In this document: positions 24,236-33,048 of the stretch, piece after piece
How the letters are laid out: every line of letters begins with the position of its first letter
How positions within the stretch are numbered: the first letter of the stretch is position 1
Assembly: GCA_013151445.1 (NCBI GenBank)
Contig: JAADIG010000103.1
Span: 1 to 38,162, forward strand
From: Actinomycetota bacterium
GTDB lineage: Bacteria; Actinomycetota; Acidimicrobiia; Spongiisociales; UBA5794
Direction of reading: 5' to 3'
DNA length: 38,162 nt
The notes under the pieces: model-generated
What the model was told of the DNA's origin: nothing
The model's input: only the letters and a program-made list of their open reading frames with translations
Database searches by the model: none
Translations under genes and position numbers: made by a program

Positions 24236-26817
24236 ATCAGCCCTGCCCAGCTAAAGACGATCCAGGCGACAGGGATCGCAAATAACAGTGCGTCGATACG
24301 GTCGAGCACACCCCCGTGCCCTGGCAACACGACACCCATGTCTTTCATACGCAGCGACCTCTTGATCACACTCACCGAGAGGTCGCCAAACGGCGCCACA
24401 ATCCCGATCGCGACCACAAGTACGGCCACCGTCGTTTGGTCCCAGAAAGCAAACCGTGACAATACGAGGCCAGCAACGGCGAGAGCAATGTATCCACCAA
24501 CAAGTCCCTCCACGGTTTTCTTTGGAGAGACAATCGGTGCGAGCGGACGCTTCCCAAGAGCCCGCCCCGAGAAATACTGTGCCACGTCGAGCACCATCAC
24601 CAGCAGAATGACGACGGCCACTAACACCCGGTAGTTGGGACTCCTGAGGATCGCGAACACCAGAGATCCCGAACCACCTATCCAGGCAATACCGAGCATC
24701 GTGAACGCCAGGTTCACGCCCGGGCGAGGCCATGTCGGCTTGAAAGATAAGAACAGTGCAGCCGCAATGGTCGATAGGACCACTGCCACTGGTACCGCGA
24801 CAAGACCGAATGCCCAGGTCCCCAGGAACGCACCAGCAATGCCAAGCAGTCCCGCCCAGGTGACGGGCCGCGCACCGGCTCGTTGCAGCGCGGTGTAATA
24901 CTCCAGTGCCGCCACTCCAAATGCGACGAATGCAAGGATTCCTGTGGATGAAGCGTTGAGGAGCGCAAGCGCAACAACCGCGATCAAACCGATTCCGGTG
25001 CCGACCCTGGCTGCGATATCAGACGGTGGCGCCGGTTTGGCGAGATCCACTGACGCTTGTTCCATGGTCATGTCGACCACGTCCTCGAGCCCCAACACCT
25101 CATCCTCGGTCCCAGGGAGTGCCGCATACAGGGCAGCGTGCTCGCTGCCTCGTTCGTCGGCCTCGGCTATTGCCCGGGCGAGGCCCTCGTGCTCGGCGGT
25201 CGACGCTTGCACATACTCGTCAGAGGTGTATGCGCTCACATCAACCGGAGTACCCGGTTTGACCTCGACATGTTCGTACTCATGCACGTCGTCGTCATCC
25301 TCGGGGAGGACGACCTCGGGAATGACGTTGTCACCGTCCGCTGGCTCGTCAGACCCGCCGTTGGGCTGCCAGTCGTCCGCTGCGGCCGGTGGGCCACCCA
25401 CAGCGAGGGAGTTGAACACAGCGTCCGCGTTCTGCTCGTTCGGTGCGGTGGGCGTGGCACCAGGCTCAACCGCTTCCGACGTCGCCTCATCCTCCGCCGT
25501 AGCGGATCCGTCTTCGGGCCATTGAACCAGGGGAATACCCGACGGATCAAGTTCGGGTTCGTCGGGCGGTTGGGATATGAGATCCTCAAAGTCGAACGCA
25601 AAGTCGTCGAAGGAGTCGACCGAATAGGGAGTCGATTGGGAGGGATCGTCGGGCACGGCGCTCAATGACGGAGCCGGTGGCACGACACTCAGGGTCGACG
25701 AAATTCGCCGGCCATCACCCTCTTGTGCCACGAACTCCTCAGGCGGTGAGCCTGGTGCGGCATCTCCGGGAGGAATGTTCGAGGGGCGGTCGGCTTCGAT
25801 ATCGAACACATCACCGAGATGGGAAGCGCTCTGCGGTACCTGCTCGGTGGGCCGCACGGTCTCGGTGGTGTCGGGGATACCGTCAGCGACGAGGGCAGTT
25901 TCCTCCACACCGAGCGTCGGTGGCTCGGCATGCTCGACCGGGGGCGGGTTCTCAGCCTCGGAAAAGGGAGTGCTGAGGGGTTGTGGATCTTCATTGACTG
26001 CCGGTGGTGGGATGAGGGGGATCCTGGTCAGCTCATCGGGGGACTCCTCAAACGAGTCCGCTAGCGCCACCGGGGTGGCCCCCGTCGGCGACTCATCCGG
26101 AGTCGGGACGATCGGGTCTTCGATGGGGCCCGGGGACTCGCGGACCGGTCGGACTCGGTCCCCCGGTTCACCGGTAGGGAATGCTTCGCTCTGCGGTGCT
26201 GGCTGGGCGCGCAGCCAACCGAAACGACGTCGTTTGCGCTCGGCGACCTCTCCAGCCGCGGCCTGATGATCGACCTCGTCCGTGACGGTCAGCCAGCTGT
26301 CGACGCCGTCATCAGCGCTGCCGGAAGCCTCCCCGGCCTCCGGAATAGACGAACCGGTTTCCGGGTCGGCGTCGTCGAAATTTTCGTCGCCCTCGATATC
26401 GTCCGCAGTTGCCATCGCCGTGTCCTGCACCACTTCAGACCGCTCAGGATCATCATGGGTCGGTGCTCTGGCATCACCGAGGTCCACCGGCCCACCCGGT
26501 TCCGAGACGGGATCAACGGAAGGAACCTGCGGGGAAGCGGATGCGCCACGCCTGCCGAATAACCGGCGTCCTCGTTGGATTGGACCGGTCGGCGAATGGT
26601 CAGTAATGGGGTCGGAGTCGGGAATGTCATCGCCATCCACCGCCCAAAGGTCCCCAAACCCGGACCCAATGTCCAGAGGGTTACCGGCATCGTCGACGCC
26701 GTACTCTTCGGGATCACCGATCAGGTCGAAAAGTGGCGGTTGGGCAGGGTCAACTGCATCCGACGATTCTTCGCCAGTATCTCGGCTGTCGCCGTCACCG
26801 CTATCTGTTGAACTCAC
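24232..26817 (-). CDS. cdsA: phosphatidate cytidylyltransferase with a ~600-residue acidic disordered N-terminal region
   Basis: The C-terminal part (about 605-861) is a complete CdsA: eight or so membrane segments and the family signature from Ser816 to Asp842 (KRSLRMKDMG and LPGHGGVLDRID). It makes CDP-diacylglycerol for phospholipids. Before it lie about 600 residues very rich in Asp, Glu, Pro, Ser and Gly, predicted disordered by composition, with two short basic islands (RRLFGRR, 84-90; RKRRRFGWLR, 194-203) and no recognisable domain. The frame is continuous from GTG 26817, which has GGAG upstream, to the CdsA part. Ordinary CdsA proteins are about 270-300 residues. The extension would be cytoplasmic and membrane-tethered; its role is unknown. 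Confidence 0.93.
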   Translation of the reverse strand: MSSTDSGDGDSRDTGEESSDAVDPAQPPLFDLIGDPEEYGVDDAGNPLDIGSGFGDLWAVDGDDIPDSDPITDHSPTGPIQRGRRLFGRRGASASPQVPSVDPVSEPGGPVDLGDARAPTHDDPERSEVVQDTAMATADDIEGDENFDDADPETGSSIPEAGEASGSADDGVDSWLTVTDEVDHQAAAGEVAERKRRRFGWLRAQPAPQSEAFPTGEPGDRVRPVRESPGPIEDPIVPTPDESPTGATPVALADSFEESPDELTRIPLIPPPAVNEDPQPLSTPFSEAENPPPVEHAEPPTLGVEETALVADGIPDTTETVRPTEQVPQSASHLGDVFDIEADRPSNIPPGDAAPGSPPEEFVAQEGDGRRISSTLSVVPPAPSLSAVPDDPSQSTPYSVDSFDDFAFDFEDLISQPPDEPELDPSGIPLVQWPEDGSATAEDEATSEAVEPGATPTAPNEQNADAVFNSLAVGGPPAAADDWQPNGGSDEPADGDNVIPEVVLPEDDDDVHEYEHVEVKPGTPVDVSAYTSDEYVQASTAEHEGLARAIAEADERGSEHAALYAALPGTEDEVLGLEDVVDMTMEQASVDLAKPAPPSDIAARVGTGIGLIAVVALALLNASSTGILAFVAFGVAALEYYTALQRAGARPVTWAGLLGIAGAFLGTWAFGLVAVPVAVVLSTIAAALFLSFKPTWPRPGVNLAFTMLGIAWIGGSGSLVFAILRSPNYRVLVAVVILLVMVLDVAQYFSGRALGKRPLAPIVSPKKTVEGLVGGYIALAVAGLVLSRFAFWDQTTVAVLVVAIGIVAPFGDLSVSVIKRSLRMKDMGVVLPGHGGVLDRIDALLFAIPVAWIVFSWAGLM

Positions 26818-26852
26818 TTTGCTCCGTTTCGACCGTTGCGCGACGGTGGCTC

Positions 26853-27401
26853 CTAAACTTCGAGGAGCTCTTCCTCTTTGCGTGCTAACAAGCTGTCGAT
26901 CCGACCAACCGACGCGTCGGTAAGCTCCTGCAGGGCCTTCTCCGCCCGCCGGACATCATCCTCCGAGATGTCGTCGAGGCTCTCAACTTCGTCCTTGACA
27001 TTCCGGCGCAAGTTGCGAACCGCAATGCGTCCCTCCTCGGCCGTGTTGCGCACCATCCGGATCAGCTCCTTGCGGCGTTCCTCCGTGAGGGCCGGGAATG
27101 CGAGGCGAATGACGTTACCGTCATTCGAGGGATTCAGACCAAGGTTTGCCTCGCTGATCGCCCGTTCAATCAACTCCATGGCAGTCTTGTCGTACGGTTG
27201 CACCACCAGCATTCGGGCATCGGGAACCGCAAACCCGGCCAACTGGTTGAGCGGCGTTTGAGTACCGTAGTAGTCGACTGTGACGCGGTTCAGGATGCCG
27301 GGACTCGCTCGACCCGTGCGGATGTTGCCAAACTCCTGCGCCGTGTGTTCCACAGCGAGATCCATCTTGAGTTGGGCTTCTTCGAGAACCGCTTTAACCA
27401 T
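26853..27401 (-). CDS. frr: ribosome recycling factor
   Basis: The 182-residue two-domain protein splits post-termination ribosomes with EF-G. Family blocks are GNIRTGRASPGILNRVTVDYYG, TPLNQLA, YDKTAMELIERAI and the C-terminal helix with RRAEKALQELTD. ATG 27401 gives the normal length; frames further upstream overlap pyrH. It begins 10 bases after the pyrH stop. Confidence 0.97.
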   Translation of the reverse strand: MVKAVLEEAQLKMDLAVEHTAQEFGNIRTGRASPGILNRVTVDYYGTQTPLNQLAGFAVPDARMLVVQPYDKTAMELIERAISEANLGLNPSNDGNVIRLAFPALTEERRKELIRMVRNTAEEGRIAVRNLRRNVKDEVESLDDISEDDVRRAEKALQELTDASVGRIDSLLARKEEELLEV

Positions 27402-27411
27402 GGCAAGCCTT

Positions 27412-28116
27412 TCAGTGGACGAGAGACCCCACGGCCTCCCCGCGGACCGCGGCCGCAACATTCCCCGGTTTGGAAATGTTGAAAACGCGGATCGGCAAGT
27501 TATTTTCCATGCACATCGTAATGGCTGTTGTGTCCATGACACGGAGCCGGCGGTTCACCGCATCCATGTAAGACACCTCGGGAAGCATGATTGCATCGCC
27601 GAACTGGACCGGGTCCTTGTCGAAAACACCATCCACCTTGGTGGCCTTGAGGACCGCCTCAGCACCGACCTCGGCAGCTCGAAGAGCCGCGGTCGTATCG
27701 GTAGTGAAGTAGGGGTTTCCGGTACCACCAGCAAAGATGACGATGCGGCCCTTCTCAAGATGTCGAATGGCACGCAACCGGATGTACGGTTCGGCCACCG
27801 CCTGAATGTTCACCGCCGTTTGCACCCGACACTCCGCACCAGCCTTTTCGAGCACGTCGCGCAATGCCAGACCATTGATGACAGTTGCCAGCATGCCCAT
27901 GTAGTCGGCGTTCGCACGATCCATGCCCTCGGCGGCTGCGCTCAGTCCCCTGAAGATATTGCCGCCTCCGACGACAACGCCGATCTCGTACCCCTCGCGT
28001 GATACCTCGGCGACTTCGGCTGCGACGCGTTCGATTGTGGAGGGATCAATCCCGTAACCAACCTCCGGGTCAGCAAAGGATTCGCCAGACAGTTTGAGGA
28101 GGACACGCCGAGCCAT
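27412..28116 (-). CDS. pyrH: UMP kinase
   Basis: The 234-residue amino-acid-kinase-fold enzyme phosphorylates UMP to UDP. Motifs are [56 protein letters not shown] and [16 protein letters not shown] 28116 is the usual family start, four bases after the tsf stop; a GTG six codons earlier would overlap the GAGGA ribosome site. It is part of rpsB-tsf-pyrH-frr, a near-universal cluster. Confidence 0.97.
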   Translation of the reverse strand: MARRVLLKLSGESFADPEVGYGIDPSTIERVAAEVAEVSREGYEIGVVVGGGNIFRGLSAAAEGMDRANADYMGMLATVINGLALRDVLEKAGAECRVQTAVNIQAVAEPYIRLRAIRHLEKGRIVIFAGGTGNPYFTTDTTAALRAAEVGAEAVLKATKVDGVFDKDPVQFGDAIMLPEVSYMDAVNRRLRVMDTTAITMCMENNLPIRVFNISKPGNVAAAVRGEAVGSLVH

Positions 28117-28120
28117 CAGG

Positions 28121-28735
28121 CTATTCCTCTTCACCGACGACGAGGCGAGCCATCGCTGTCACGGATATGTTCTCACCCATGCGGGCGGCCAAATCGGTCA
28201 CGAGAGCACCAACCGTACCGTCGAACTTATCGGAACGGACGAACTTTTGTTCCGTGAGCACATAGTCGGCGTAGAACGACTTGACGCGTCCCTCGACGAT
28301 CTTCTCAATAATCGCATCGGGTTTGCCCTCGTTGCGCGCCTGGGCAGCAATGAGCTCACGCTCTTTGGCAACTGCGTCGGCGGGAACATCTTCGATCGTG
28401 ATCCACTTCGGTGCCGACGCCGCGATATGCATCGCGAGGTCATCGGCAACCGTCTGGAACTCATCGCTCTTTGCAACAAAGTCCGTCTCGGACGAGAGCA
28501 CCACAGTCACACCGATCACGGGCCGACCGGATTGCTCGTGCATGTAACTACCGATCGTTCCCTGGGTCGCGGCGCGGTCGGTCCGCTTTGCGGCAGCGGC
28601 AAGGCCCTTCTCACGGAGGAGGTCCTTTGCCCGCTCCATGTCACCGTCGGTCTCGGTAAGCGCACGCTTGGCATCCATCATTCCAGCACCGGTCGCCTGG
28701 CGGAGTGCCTGTACGTCCTTTGCAGTAACCGCCAT
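28121..28735 (-). CDS. tsf: elongation factor Ts, short form
   Basis: EF-Ts exchanges GDP for GTP on EF-Tu. The N-terminal UBA-like domain ([21 protein letters not shown]) and the EF-Tu-contact motif [13 protein letters not shown] are clear, and the C-terminal end is [16 protein letters not shown]. At 204 residues it is shorter than the 270-285 typical of E. coli-type proteins; the second core subdomain is reduced, as in some other phyla. It starts two bases after the rpsB stop. Confidence 0.96.
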   Translation of the reverse strand: MAVTAKDVQALRQATGAGMMDAKRALTETDGDMERAKDLLREKGLAAAAKRTDRAATQGTIGSYMHEQSGRPVIGVTVVLSSETDFVAKSDEFQTVADDLAMHIAASAPKWITIEDVPADAVAKERELIAAQARNEGKPDAIIEKIVEGRVKSFYADYVLTEQKFVRSDKFDGTVGALVTDLAARMGENISVTAMARLVVGEEE

Positions 28736-28737
28736 GC

Positions 28738-29496
28738 CTAAGCCTCGGCCTTAGGTGCCGCCTTGTCGGCGGTCGCGGCCTTGTCGTTATCACCCTTGCT
28801 TGCCTTGGCGTGGAACTCTTCAAGACCAGCCAGTGCAGCATCGGCGAGCACACCCGCCATGAGTTCTGCGGTACGGATCGCGTCGTCGTTGCCGGGGATG
28901 ACAATGTCGACATTGTCGGGATCACAGTTCGTATCAACAACGGCAATGACCTCTGCACCGATGCGTGACGCCTCGGTCACCGCAATATGCTCTTCCTTCA
29001 CGTCGATAATGAAAACGACGTTGGGAGGTTCGTTGAGGCTGCGGACACCGCCGAGCACCGCCTGAAGCTTGACAAGTTCACGATGGAGCTTGAGCCGCTC
29101 CTTCTTCGTCATTGCATCCATCTCGCCGGTATTTTCCATGGCCTCAAGCTCGAGCATGTAACGAATACGCTTGTGGATTGTTTGGAAGTTTGTGAGCATG
29201 CCACCGAGCCAGCGATGGTTGATGTAGGGCATGCCGGCGCGCAGGGCGTTCTCTTGAATCGCAGCCTGGGCCTGCTTCTTCGTTCCCACGAAGAGGACTG
29301 TGCCACCCTTGGCCGTAGCGTCACGGACGACCTTGGCGGCTAGCTCGACGGCAGTAATCGTCTGCCGCAGGTCGAGGATATGGATACCGTTGCGTTCACC
29401 GAAAATGAATGGACGCATCTTCGGGTCCCAGCGACGTGTCTGGTGACCGAAGTGCACACCTGCTTCGAGCAGTTGCCGCATACTTACTGCAGGCAT
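28738..29496 (-). CDS. rpsB: 30S ribosomal protein S2
   Basis: The 252-residue protein has the S2 blocks MRQLLEAGVHFGHQTRRWDPKM, FIFGERNGIHILDL, FVGTKKQAQ, NHRWLGGMLTNFQTI and DTNCDPDNVDIVIPGNDDA, ending in a Lys/Ala-rich tail. ATG 29496 has AAGGAG upstream. It is probably the first gene of its transcript: 150 bases separate it from whiG. Confidence 0.97.
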   Translation of the reverse strand: MPAVSMRQLLEAGVHFGHQTRRWDPKMRPFIFGERNGIHILDLRQTITAVELAAKVVRDATAKGGTVLFVGTKKQAQAAIQENALRAGMPYINHRWLGGMLTNFQTIHKRIRYMLELEAMENTGEMDAMTKKERLKLHRELVKLQAVLGGVRSLNEPPNVVFIIDVKEEHIAVTEASRIGAEVIAVVDTNCDPDNVDIVIPGNDDAIRTAELMAGVLADAALAGLEEFHAKASKGDNDKAATADKAAPKAEA

Positions 29497-29646
29497 TGCT
29501 TTCTCCTTGTTTTTTTGGTTCGTACATCGGTGCGCTCTTTAAGCCTCCACGACGCGCGACAAATGCACATCGACCACTGGAGATTGCAGCGAACCTGCTT
29601 ATTGAGTGTGAGTGTACCCCAGGGTGAGCCGAATCGGGAAACCGAC

Positions 29647-30441
29647 TCAACGCTGATACGGCGGTTCCATCAAACGGTTGCGCAGACTCATCACAGCTTT
29701 GGTGTGGATCTGACAGACCCGTGACTCAGTGACGGTGAGGACCCGACCAATCTCCGCAAGCGTGAGACCCTCGTAGTAGTAGAGGGTGACAACCAGACGC
29801 TCACGTTCCGGCAGACGGTTGATCGAGTCGGCAAGGGCGAAACGCGACTCCTCTTTCTCAAACGAACCACTCGGATCCAGCGCCTTCGGATCGGCCAACA
29901 GATCACCGACCGCGGAACTGTCACGCTCCCCCGGGTTCAGCAGGTCATCAAGCGCAATGAAACCGAGCGTCGAGAGTTCACCGAGATGGTCCTGGAGTTG
30001 CTTGAGCGGCATGTCCATGTGGATCGCGAGTTCTTCGTCGGTCGGCGAACGCTGCAGCGTATGCTCCATCTCCGCCATCGACCGCTGGATCTCGCGGGCC
30101 CGAGATCGAACCGATCTCGGTACCCAGTCGAGGGCACGGAGCTCGTCAAGAATGGCACCCTTGATACGTTTGACCGCGTAGGTCTGAAATTTGTACCCGA
30201 GTTCTAGGTCGAACTTGTCGATAGCATCGATCAGCCCAAAGGTGCCGTAGCTAACGAGGTCCTGAGCATCCACATTACGAGGAAGCCCAGCACCAAGACG
30301 GCCGGCGACAAACTTCACCAGAGGTGAATAGTGGAGAATCAGACCCTCCCGGGACCTGTTGTCACCTTCGGTCTTGAACTTCTTCCAAAGCTCTTGTAGT
30401 TCGTGCTCGGCTGGATCAGGCACGCGGATGGGATCGCTCAT
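29647..30441 (-). CDS. FliA/WhiG-family RNA polymerase sigma factor
   Basis: The 264-residue sigma factor has region 2 (YSPLVKFVAGRL...DLVSYGTFGLIDAIDKFD, then YAVKRIKGAILDELR), region 3 with WVPRSVRSRAREIQ, and region 4 (LPERERLVVTLYYYEGLTLAEIGRVL...ESRVCQIHTKAV). It is WhiG-like: in streptomycetes WhiG starts sporulation, and in other bacteria the homologue drives motility genes. Neither flagellar nor sporulation genes occur here. It starts 26 bases inside the end of xerC, so the two are coupled. The dprA-xerC-whiG-rpsB order is typical of actinobacteria. Confidence 0.93.
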   Translation of the reverse strand: MSDPIRVPDPAEHELQELWKKFKTEGDNRSREGLILHYSPLVKFVAGRLGAGLPRNVDAQDLVSYGTFGLIDAIDKFDLELGYKFQTYAVKRIKGAILDELRALDWVPRSVRSRAREIQRSMAEMEHTLQRSPTDEELAIHMDMPLKQLQDHLGELSTLGFIALDDLLNPGERDSSAVGDLLADPKALDPSGSFEKEESRFALADSINRLPERERLVVTLYYYEGLTLAEIGRVLTVTESRVCQIHTKAVMSLRNRLMEPPYQR

Positions 30442-31309
30442 AAGTATTTCTGAGATGTGTTCGAGTTACGGCAGTGTAAATCTCGGTAGTGGCTAGTTCA
30501 ACGTGACCGAGAAGTTCCTGCACGGCGCGGAGATCCGCGCCTCCTTCGAGAAGGTGTGTCGCGAAAGAGTGCCGCAACGCATGTGGAAAAGTTCCCAATC
30601 GTTGGTGAACAATACGCCGAATTCCTCGTGTGTCTAGTACCCCGCCCCGAACACCCACCCAAAGCTCGTCATTCACCGCGCTCCCGACGAGTGCTGGACG
30701 GCCCATTTTCAGGTATTTCGCGACGGCAATTCCCGCCATGCCGCCGAGGGGAACCGCCCGTTCCTTGTCCCCTTTCCCGACCACACGGAGGAACCGGTCG
30801 GTGCGTTCCACGTCGCTCACGTTTAGTTTCACCAGCTCGGACACCCGCAGTCCGGTGGCATAGAGGAGTTCGAGAATGGCACGATCGCGCAATGTCACGG
30901 GATCGGTATCGGCGAGCTGGTCAAGAGCCGCACCGAGGGTGGAGGCCCCGAGATGTTTCGGTAGGCGAGCAGGTTTCTTGATCGGACGAAGCCCCGTGGT
31001 CGGATTGACGGCAACAACACCCTCGTCTACCAGGTAAACAAAAAACCCTCGTAGCGCACTCACCTTGCGCTGGAGCGTCGAGCGTGCCGCCCCTCCCCCA
31101 GCGAGATGTTGCACGTAGCGGCGCATCACGAGTCGATCGACATCCCCCAACTCGGTCACGGCGACATCCACACAGAACCGAGCGAACTGCCGGAGGTCAC
31201 GACGATACGCGACCACCGTGTGGTCCGAGAGCATGCGTTGATTGGAGAGCCTGCGCAAGTATGCGTTGCGCTCTTCCGCCGCAAAGGTACAAATGTCAAT
31301 GGTCGTCAC
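30416..31309 (-). CDS. xerC: XerC-type tyrosine recombinase
   Basis: The 297-residue recombinase resolves chromosome dimers at dif together with XerD. The N-terminal SAM-like domain (RMLSDHTVVAYRRDLRQF) and all catalytic residues are present: Arg155 (ATGLRVSEL), Lys179 (GKGDKER), His243 and Arg246 (HALRHSFA), His269 (LLGH) and Tyr278 (EIYTAVT). GTG 31309 overlaps its own Shine-Dalgarno (AGGAGGTG), so the true start could be a rarer codon just downstream, such as ATT at codon 4. Context and size favour a housekeeping recombinase over a mobile-element integrase. Confidence 0.94.
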   Translation of the reverse strand: MTTIDICTFAAEERNAYLRRLSNQRMLSDHTVVAYRRDLRQFARFCVDVAVTELGDVDRLVMRRYVQHLAGGGAARSTLQRKVSALRGFFVYLVDEGVVAVNPTTGLRPIKKPARLPKHLGASTLGAALDQLADTDPVTLRDRAILELLYATGLRVSELVKLNVSDVERTDRFLRVVGKGDKERAVPLGGMAGIAVAKYLKMGRPALVGSAVNDELWVGVRGGVLDTRGIRRIVHQRLGTFPHALRHSFATHLLEGGADLRAVQELLGHVELATTEIYTAVTRTHLRNTYERSHPRA

Positions 31310-31471
31310 CTCCTACATGGTGGTCGAAACGCGTGGTTAACCCAACGATCTACAACAATCGGCGCGAGCATCGCCCGGCGCTGTTCAGGGTCAGCGCACC
31401 GCAAGAAACCTCACCGCCCGACTCGCGGCGTACGTGGTGCGATCACCAGGGGAGGCAACATCGACCTCACT

Positions 31472-31498
31472 CCAACGTCCGATCGGTGGGGACGTTGG
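31472..31498. promoter_or_regulatory. 9-bp inverted repeat upstream of the membrane protein gene
   Basis: CCAACGTCC (31472-31480) and GGACGTTGG (31490-31498) are exact complements nine bases apart. The right arm touches TTGGGG, a possible -35 box, with TATATG (31519-31524) as a weak -10. It could be a second operator for the divergent xerC / membrane-protein region. Confidence 0.35.
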
Positions 31499-31549
31499 GG
31501 CTTAGGACCCTATCGCGGTATATGGCTCGGGCGGAGAATAGAGCTGACC

Positions 31550-31567
31550 TTGTGAAAACATTCACAA
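31550..31567 (+). promoter_or_regulatory. Rex-type redox operator
   Basis: TTGTGAA-AACA-TTCACAA matches the published Rex consensus TTGTGAA-N4-TTCACAA at all 14 fixed positions; the palindrome extends by C/G on each side (31549-31568). It ends seven bases before AAGGAG and 21 before the ATG of the membrane protein gene, a place where a bound repressor would block transcription. Rex releases DNA when NADH rises relative to NAD. Confidence 0.75.
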
Positions 31568-31588
31568 GCGGAATAAGGAGTGATTCAA

Positions 31589-32293
31589 ATGTTGCGAAGA
31601 CTCCGACTATTGGGGATCGCACTAATAGCGGTTGGTCTCGGATTCATTGTTGCAAGCGGCGTTGCCTACACCCGGATTCAGGCTGGGTACGACACACTGC
31701 AGGCGTTCAGCCAAGCACAAAACGTCACACTGAGTTACAACGAAGACGGCCAACTCATCGATCGCGGTACGACCGAAGGTGCGGATGCCATCATGGCGCT
31801 CCTCACCGATGACTGGGCTTACCCGGTCAAGATGGCCGACCTAGATCCGAACGATCCACTGGTGAATACGGCAAGCGAGTACATGTTCCAGATGGCGACT
31901 ATCGGGTACCACGTCCTCAACGGCACACAGACCGTCACACTTACCGAGGCGGCCGAGTACAAGGGTGAGACGTATCCCGCCGGAACGTACGAGTTCGAAG
32001 TTGACGGTCGCTACTGGACCGACTTCGATCGAAAGAATCCGATTGAAGGGCCCGCCCGAAGCCAGGCATGGAGTGGAACGGTCCATGGTTTGTTTGGTGA
32101 ACTCGGTGTCGGAGTGGTCACCCACTCGGTGCTCCAGATGGGTCTCGGCCTCGCGGGTATCCTCGCAGGACTGGGTCTTATCTTCGGACTCACCGGAGGT
32201 GGTCTCGTGTGGGTAGCCAAGTCGGATTCGTTCGACAGCCTCGCACAACGGCTCGTCGAGAACGATCCAGCACAACCCAAGGTAACGGTCTGA
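31589..32293 (+). CDS. membrane protein of unknown function, candidate Rex-regulated
   Basis: The 234-residue protein has one N-terminal membrane segment (about 7-26) and one C-terminal segment (about 182-207), with an extracytoplasmic domain of some 150 residues between them. That domain contains YPVKMADLDPNDPLVNTASEYM, YHVLNGTQTVTL and GRYWTDFDRKNP, followed by ARSQAWSGTVHGLFGELGVGVVTH at the membrane. No enzymatic motif or known domain was recognised. ATG 31589 is nine bases after AAGGAG; a GTG three codons earlier sits right against that site. A Rex palindrome precedes it and a strong terminator follows, so it is a single-gene unit that may respond to the redox state or oxygen supply. Confidence 0.85.
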   Translation: MLRRLRLLGIALIAVGLGFIVASGVAYTRIQAGYDTLQAFSQAQNVTLSYNEDGQLIDRGTTEGADAIMALLTDDWAYPVKMADLDPNDPLVNTASEYMFQMATIGYHVLNGTQTVTLTEAAEYKGETYPAGTYEFEVDGRYWTDFDRKNPIEGPARSQAWSGTVHGLFGELGVGVVTHSVLQMGLGLAGILAGLGLIFGLTGGGLVWVAKSDSFDSLAQRLVENDPAQPKVTV

Positions 32294-32307
32294 CCTACCT
32301 CAGACCG

Positions 32308-32336
32308 AGAGGCCCCTGCACCATGCAGGGGCCTCT
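32308..32336 (+). terminator. hairpin terminator of the membrane protein gene
   Basis: A perfect 13-bp stem (AGAGGCCCCTGCA and its complement) with a three-base loop lies 14 bases after the stop codon and is followed by ATTCGATAT, a weak T-rich end. Confidence 0.85.
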
Positions 32337-32493
32337 ATTCGATATGGCAGCTAAACCATCTGCGCGATGTTCGGACATCTCGAAACCAGCGTGAAACCCT
32401 CGGAGCGCCGCAGCGACGAGCACCCGGCATTCCCGCAGCACACCGCCAACCCGAATCGATAGAACCGGTTCGGCTCCCGTGTCCTCGTGTCGC

Positions 32494-32904
32494 TCAGTCC
32501 AGGGAATCAACCCAGGAGGCGAAACCCTCAGGAACCTTGCGGCCGCGGGCCTTGAACTGACCGGTGACCTGCGCCCCTCGGTCCGTCATCGCTTCGGCCA
32601 TTTTGGGGAGCATCTTGCCGGGTGAAGTCTTATAGGTACAGAATACTGCGGCCGGTTTCCCGTCGAGAGTCAACGTGTCGATGAACTCGATAGTTGCCTT
32701 GGTCGCGTGCTGGAGAATGAAAAACAGACCTTCGGTCCAGCTCCCAACACAGACCGCATCCGCACTGGAAACATCCCCAGGTTTGGCGTCTGTTACCGAA
32801 ACCGCGCTGCATTGATGACCCTCACTCGTTGCGAGTTCGGCCATCATCTCGGCGGCGGCCTTGGTTGTTCCGGTTCGACTGTCGTAGACAATGGCGATGC
32901 GCAT
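32494..32904 (-). CDS. flavodoxin-like FMN protein
   Basis: The 136-residue protein has the FMN phosphate loop YDSRTGTTKAAAEMM at the end of the first strand and the later WTEGLFF and CTYKTSPGKM loops, consistent with a small flavodoxin fold. Such proteins carry electrons or act as small quinone reductases; no partner is visible. ATG 32904 is preceded by GGAGGA. The gene stands between dprA and the terminator of the Rex-controlled gene. Confidence 0.88.
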   Translation of the reverse strand: MRIAIVYDSRTGTTKAAAEMMAELATSEGHQCSAVSVTDAKPGDVSSADAVCVGSWTEGLFFILQHATKATIEFIDTLTLDGKPAAVFCTYKTSPGKMLPKMAEAMTDRGAQVTGQFKARGRKVPEGFASWVDSLD

Positions 32905-33048
32905 GGAATCCTCCTCGATGCTCCGACGTGCTCGGAGGCCACGCGGGACCGCACGGTCACGTTCATTGCAGCCAGTGTAGGCACGTCGCTGCCGTGCGCT
33001 TCGGGGTGATTGCTTGCAAGAAGTCCACCGAATCAGCCGGACCTCGGG

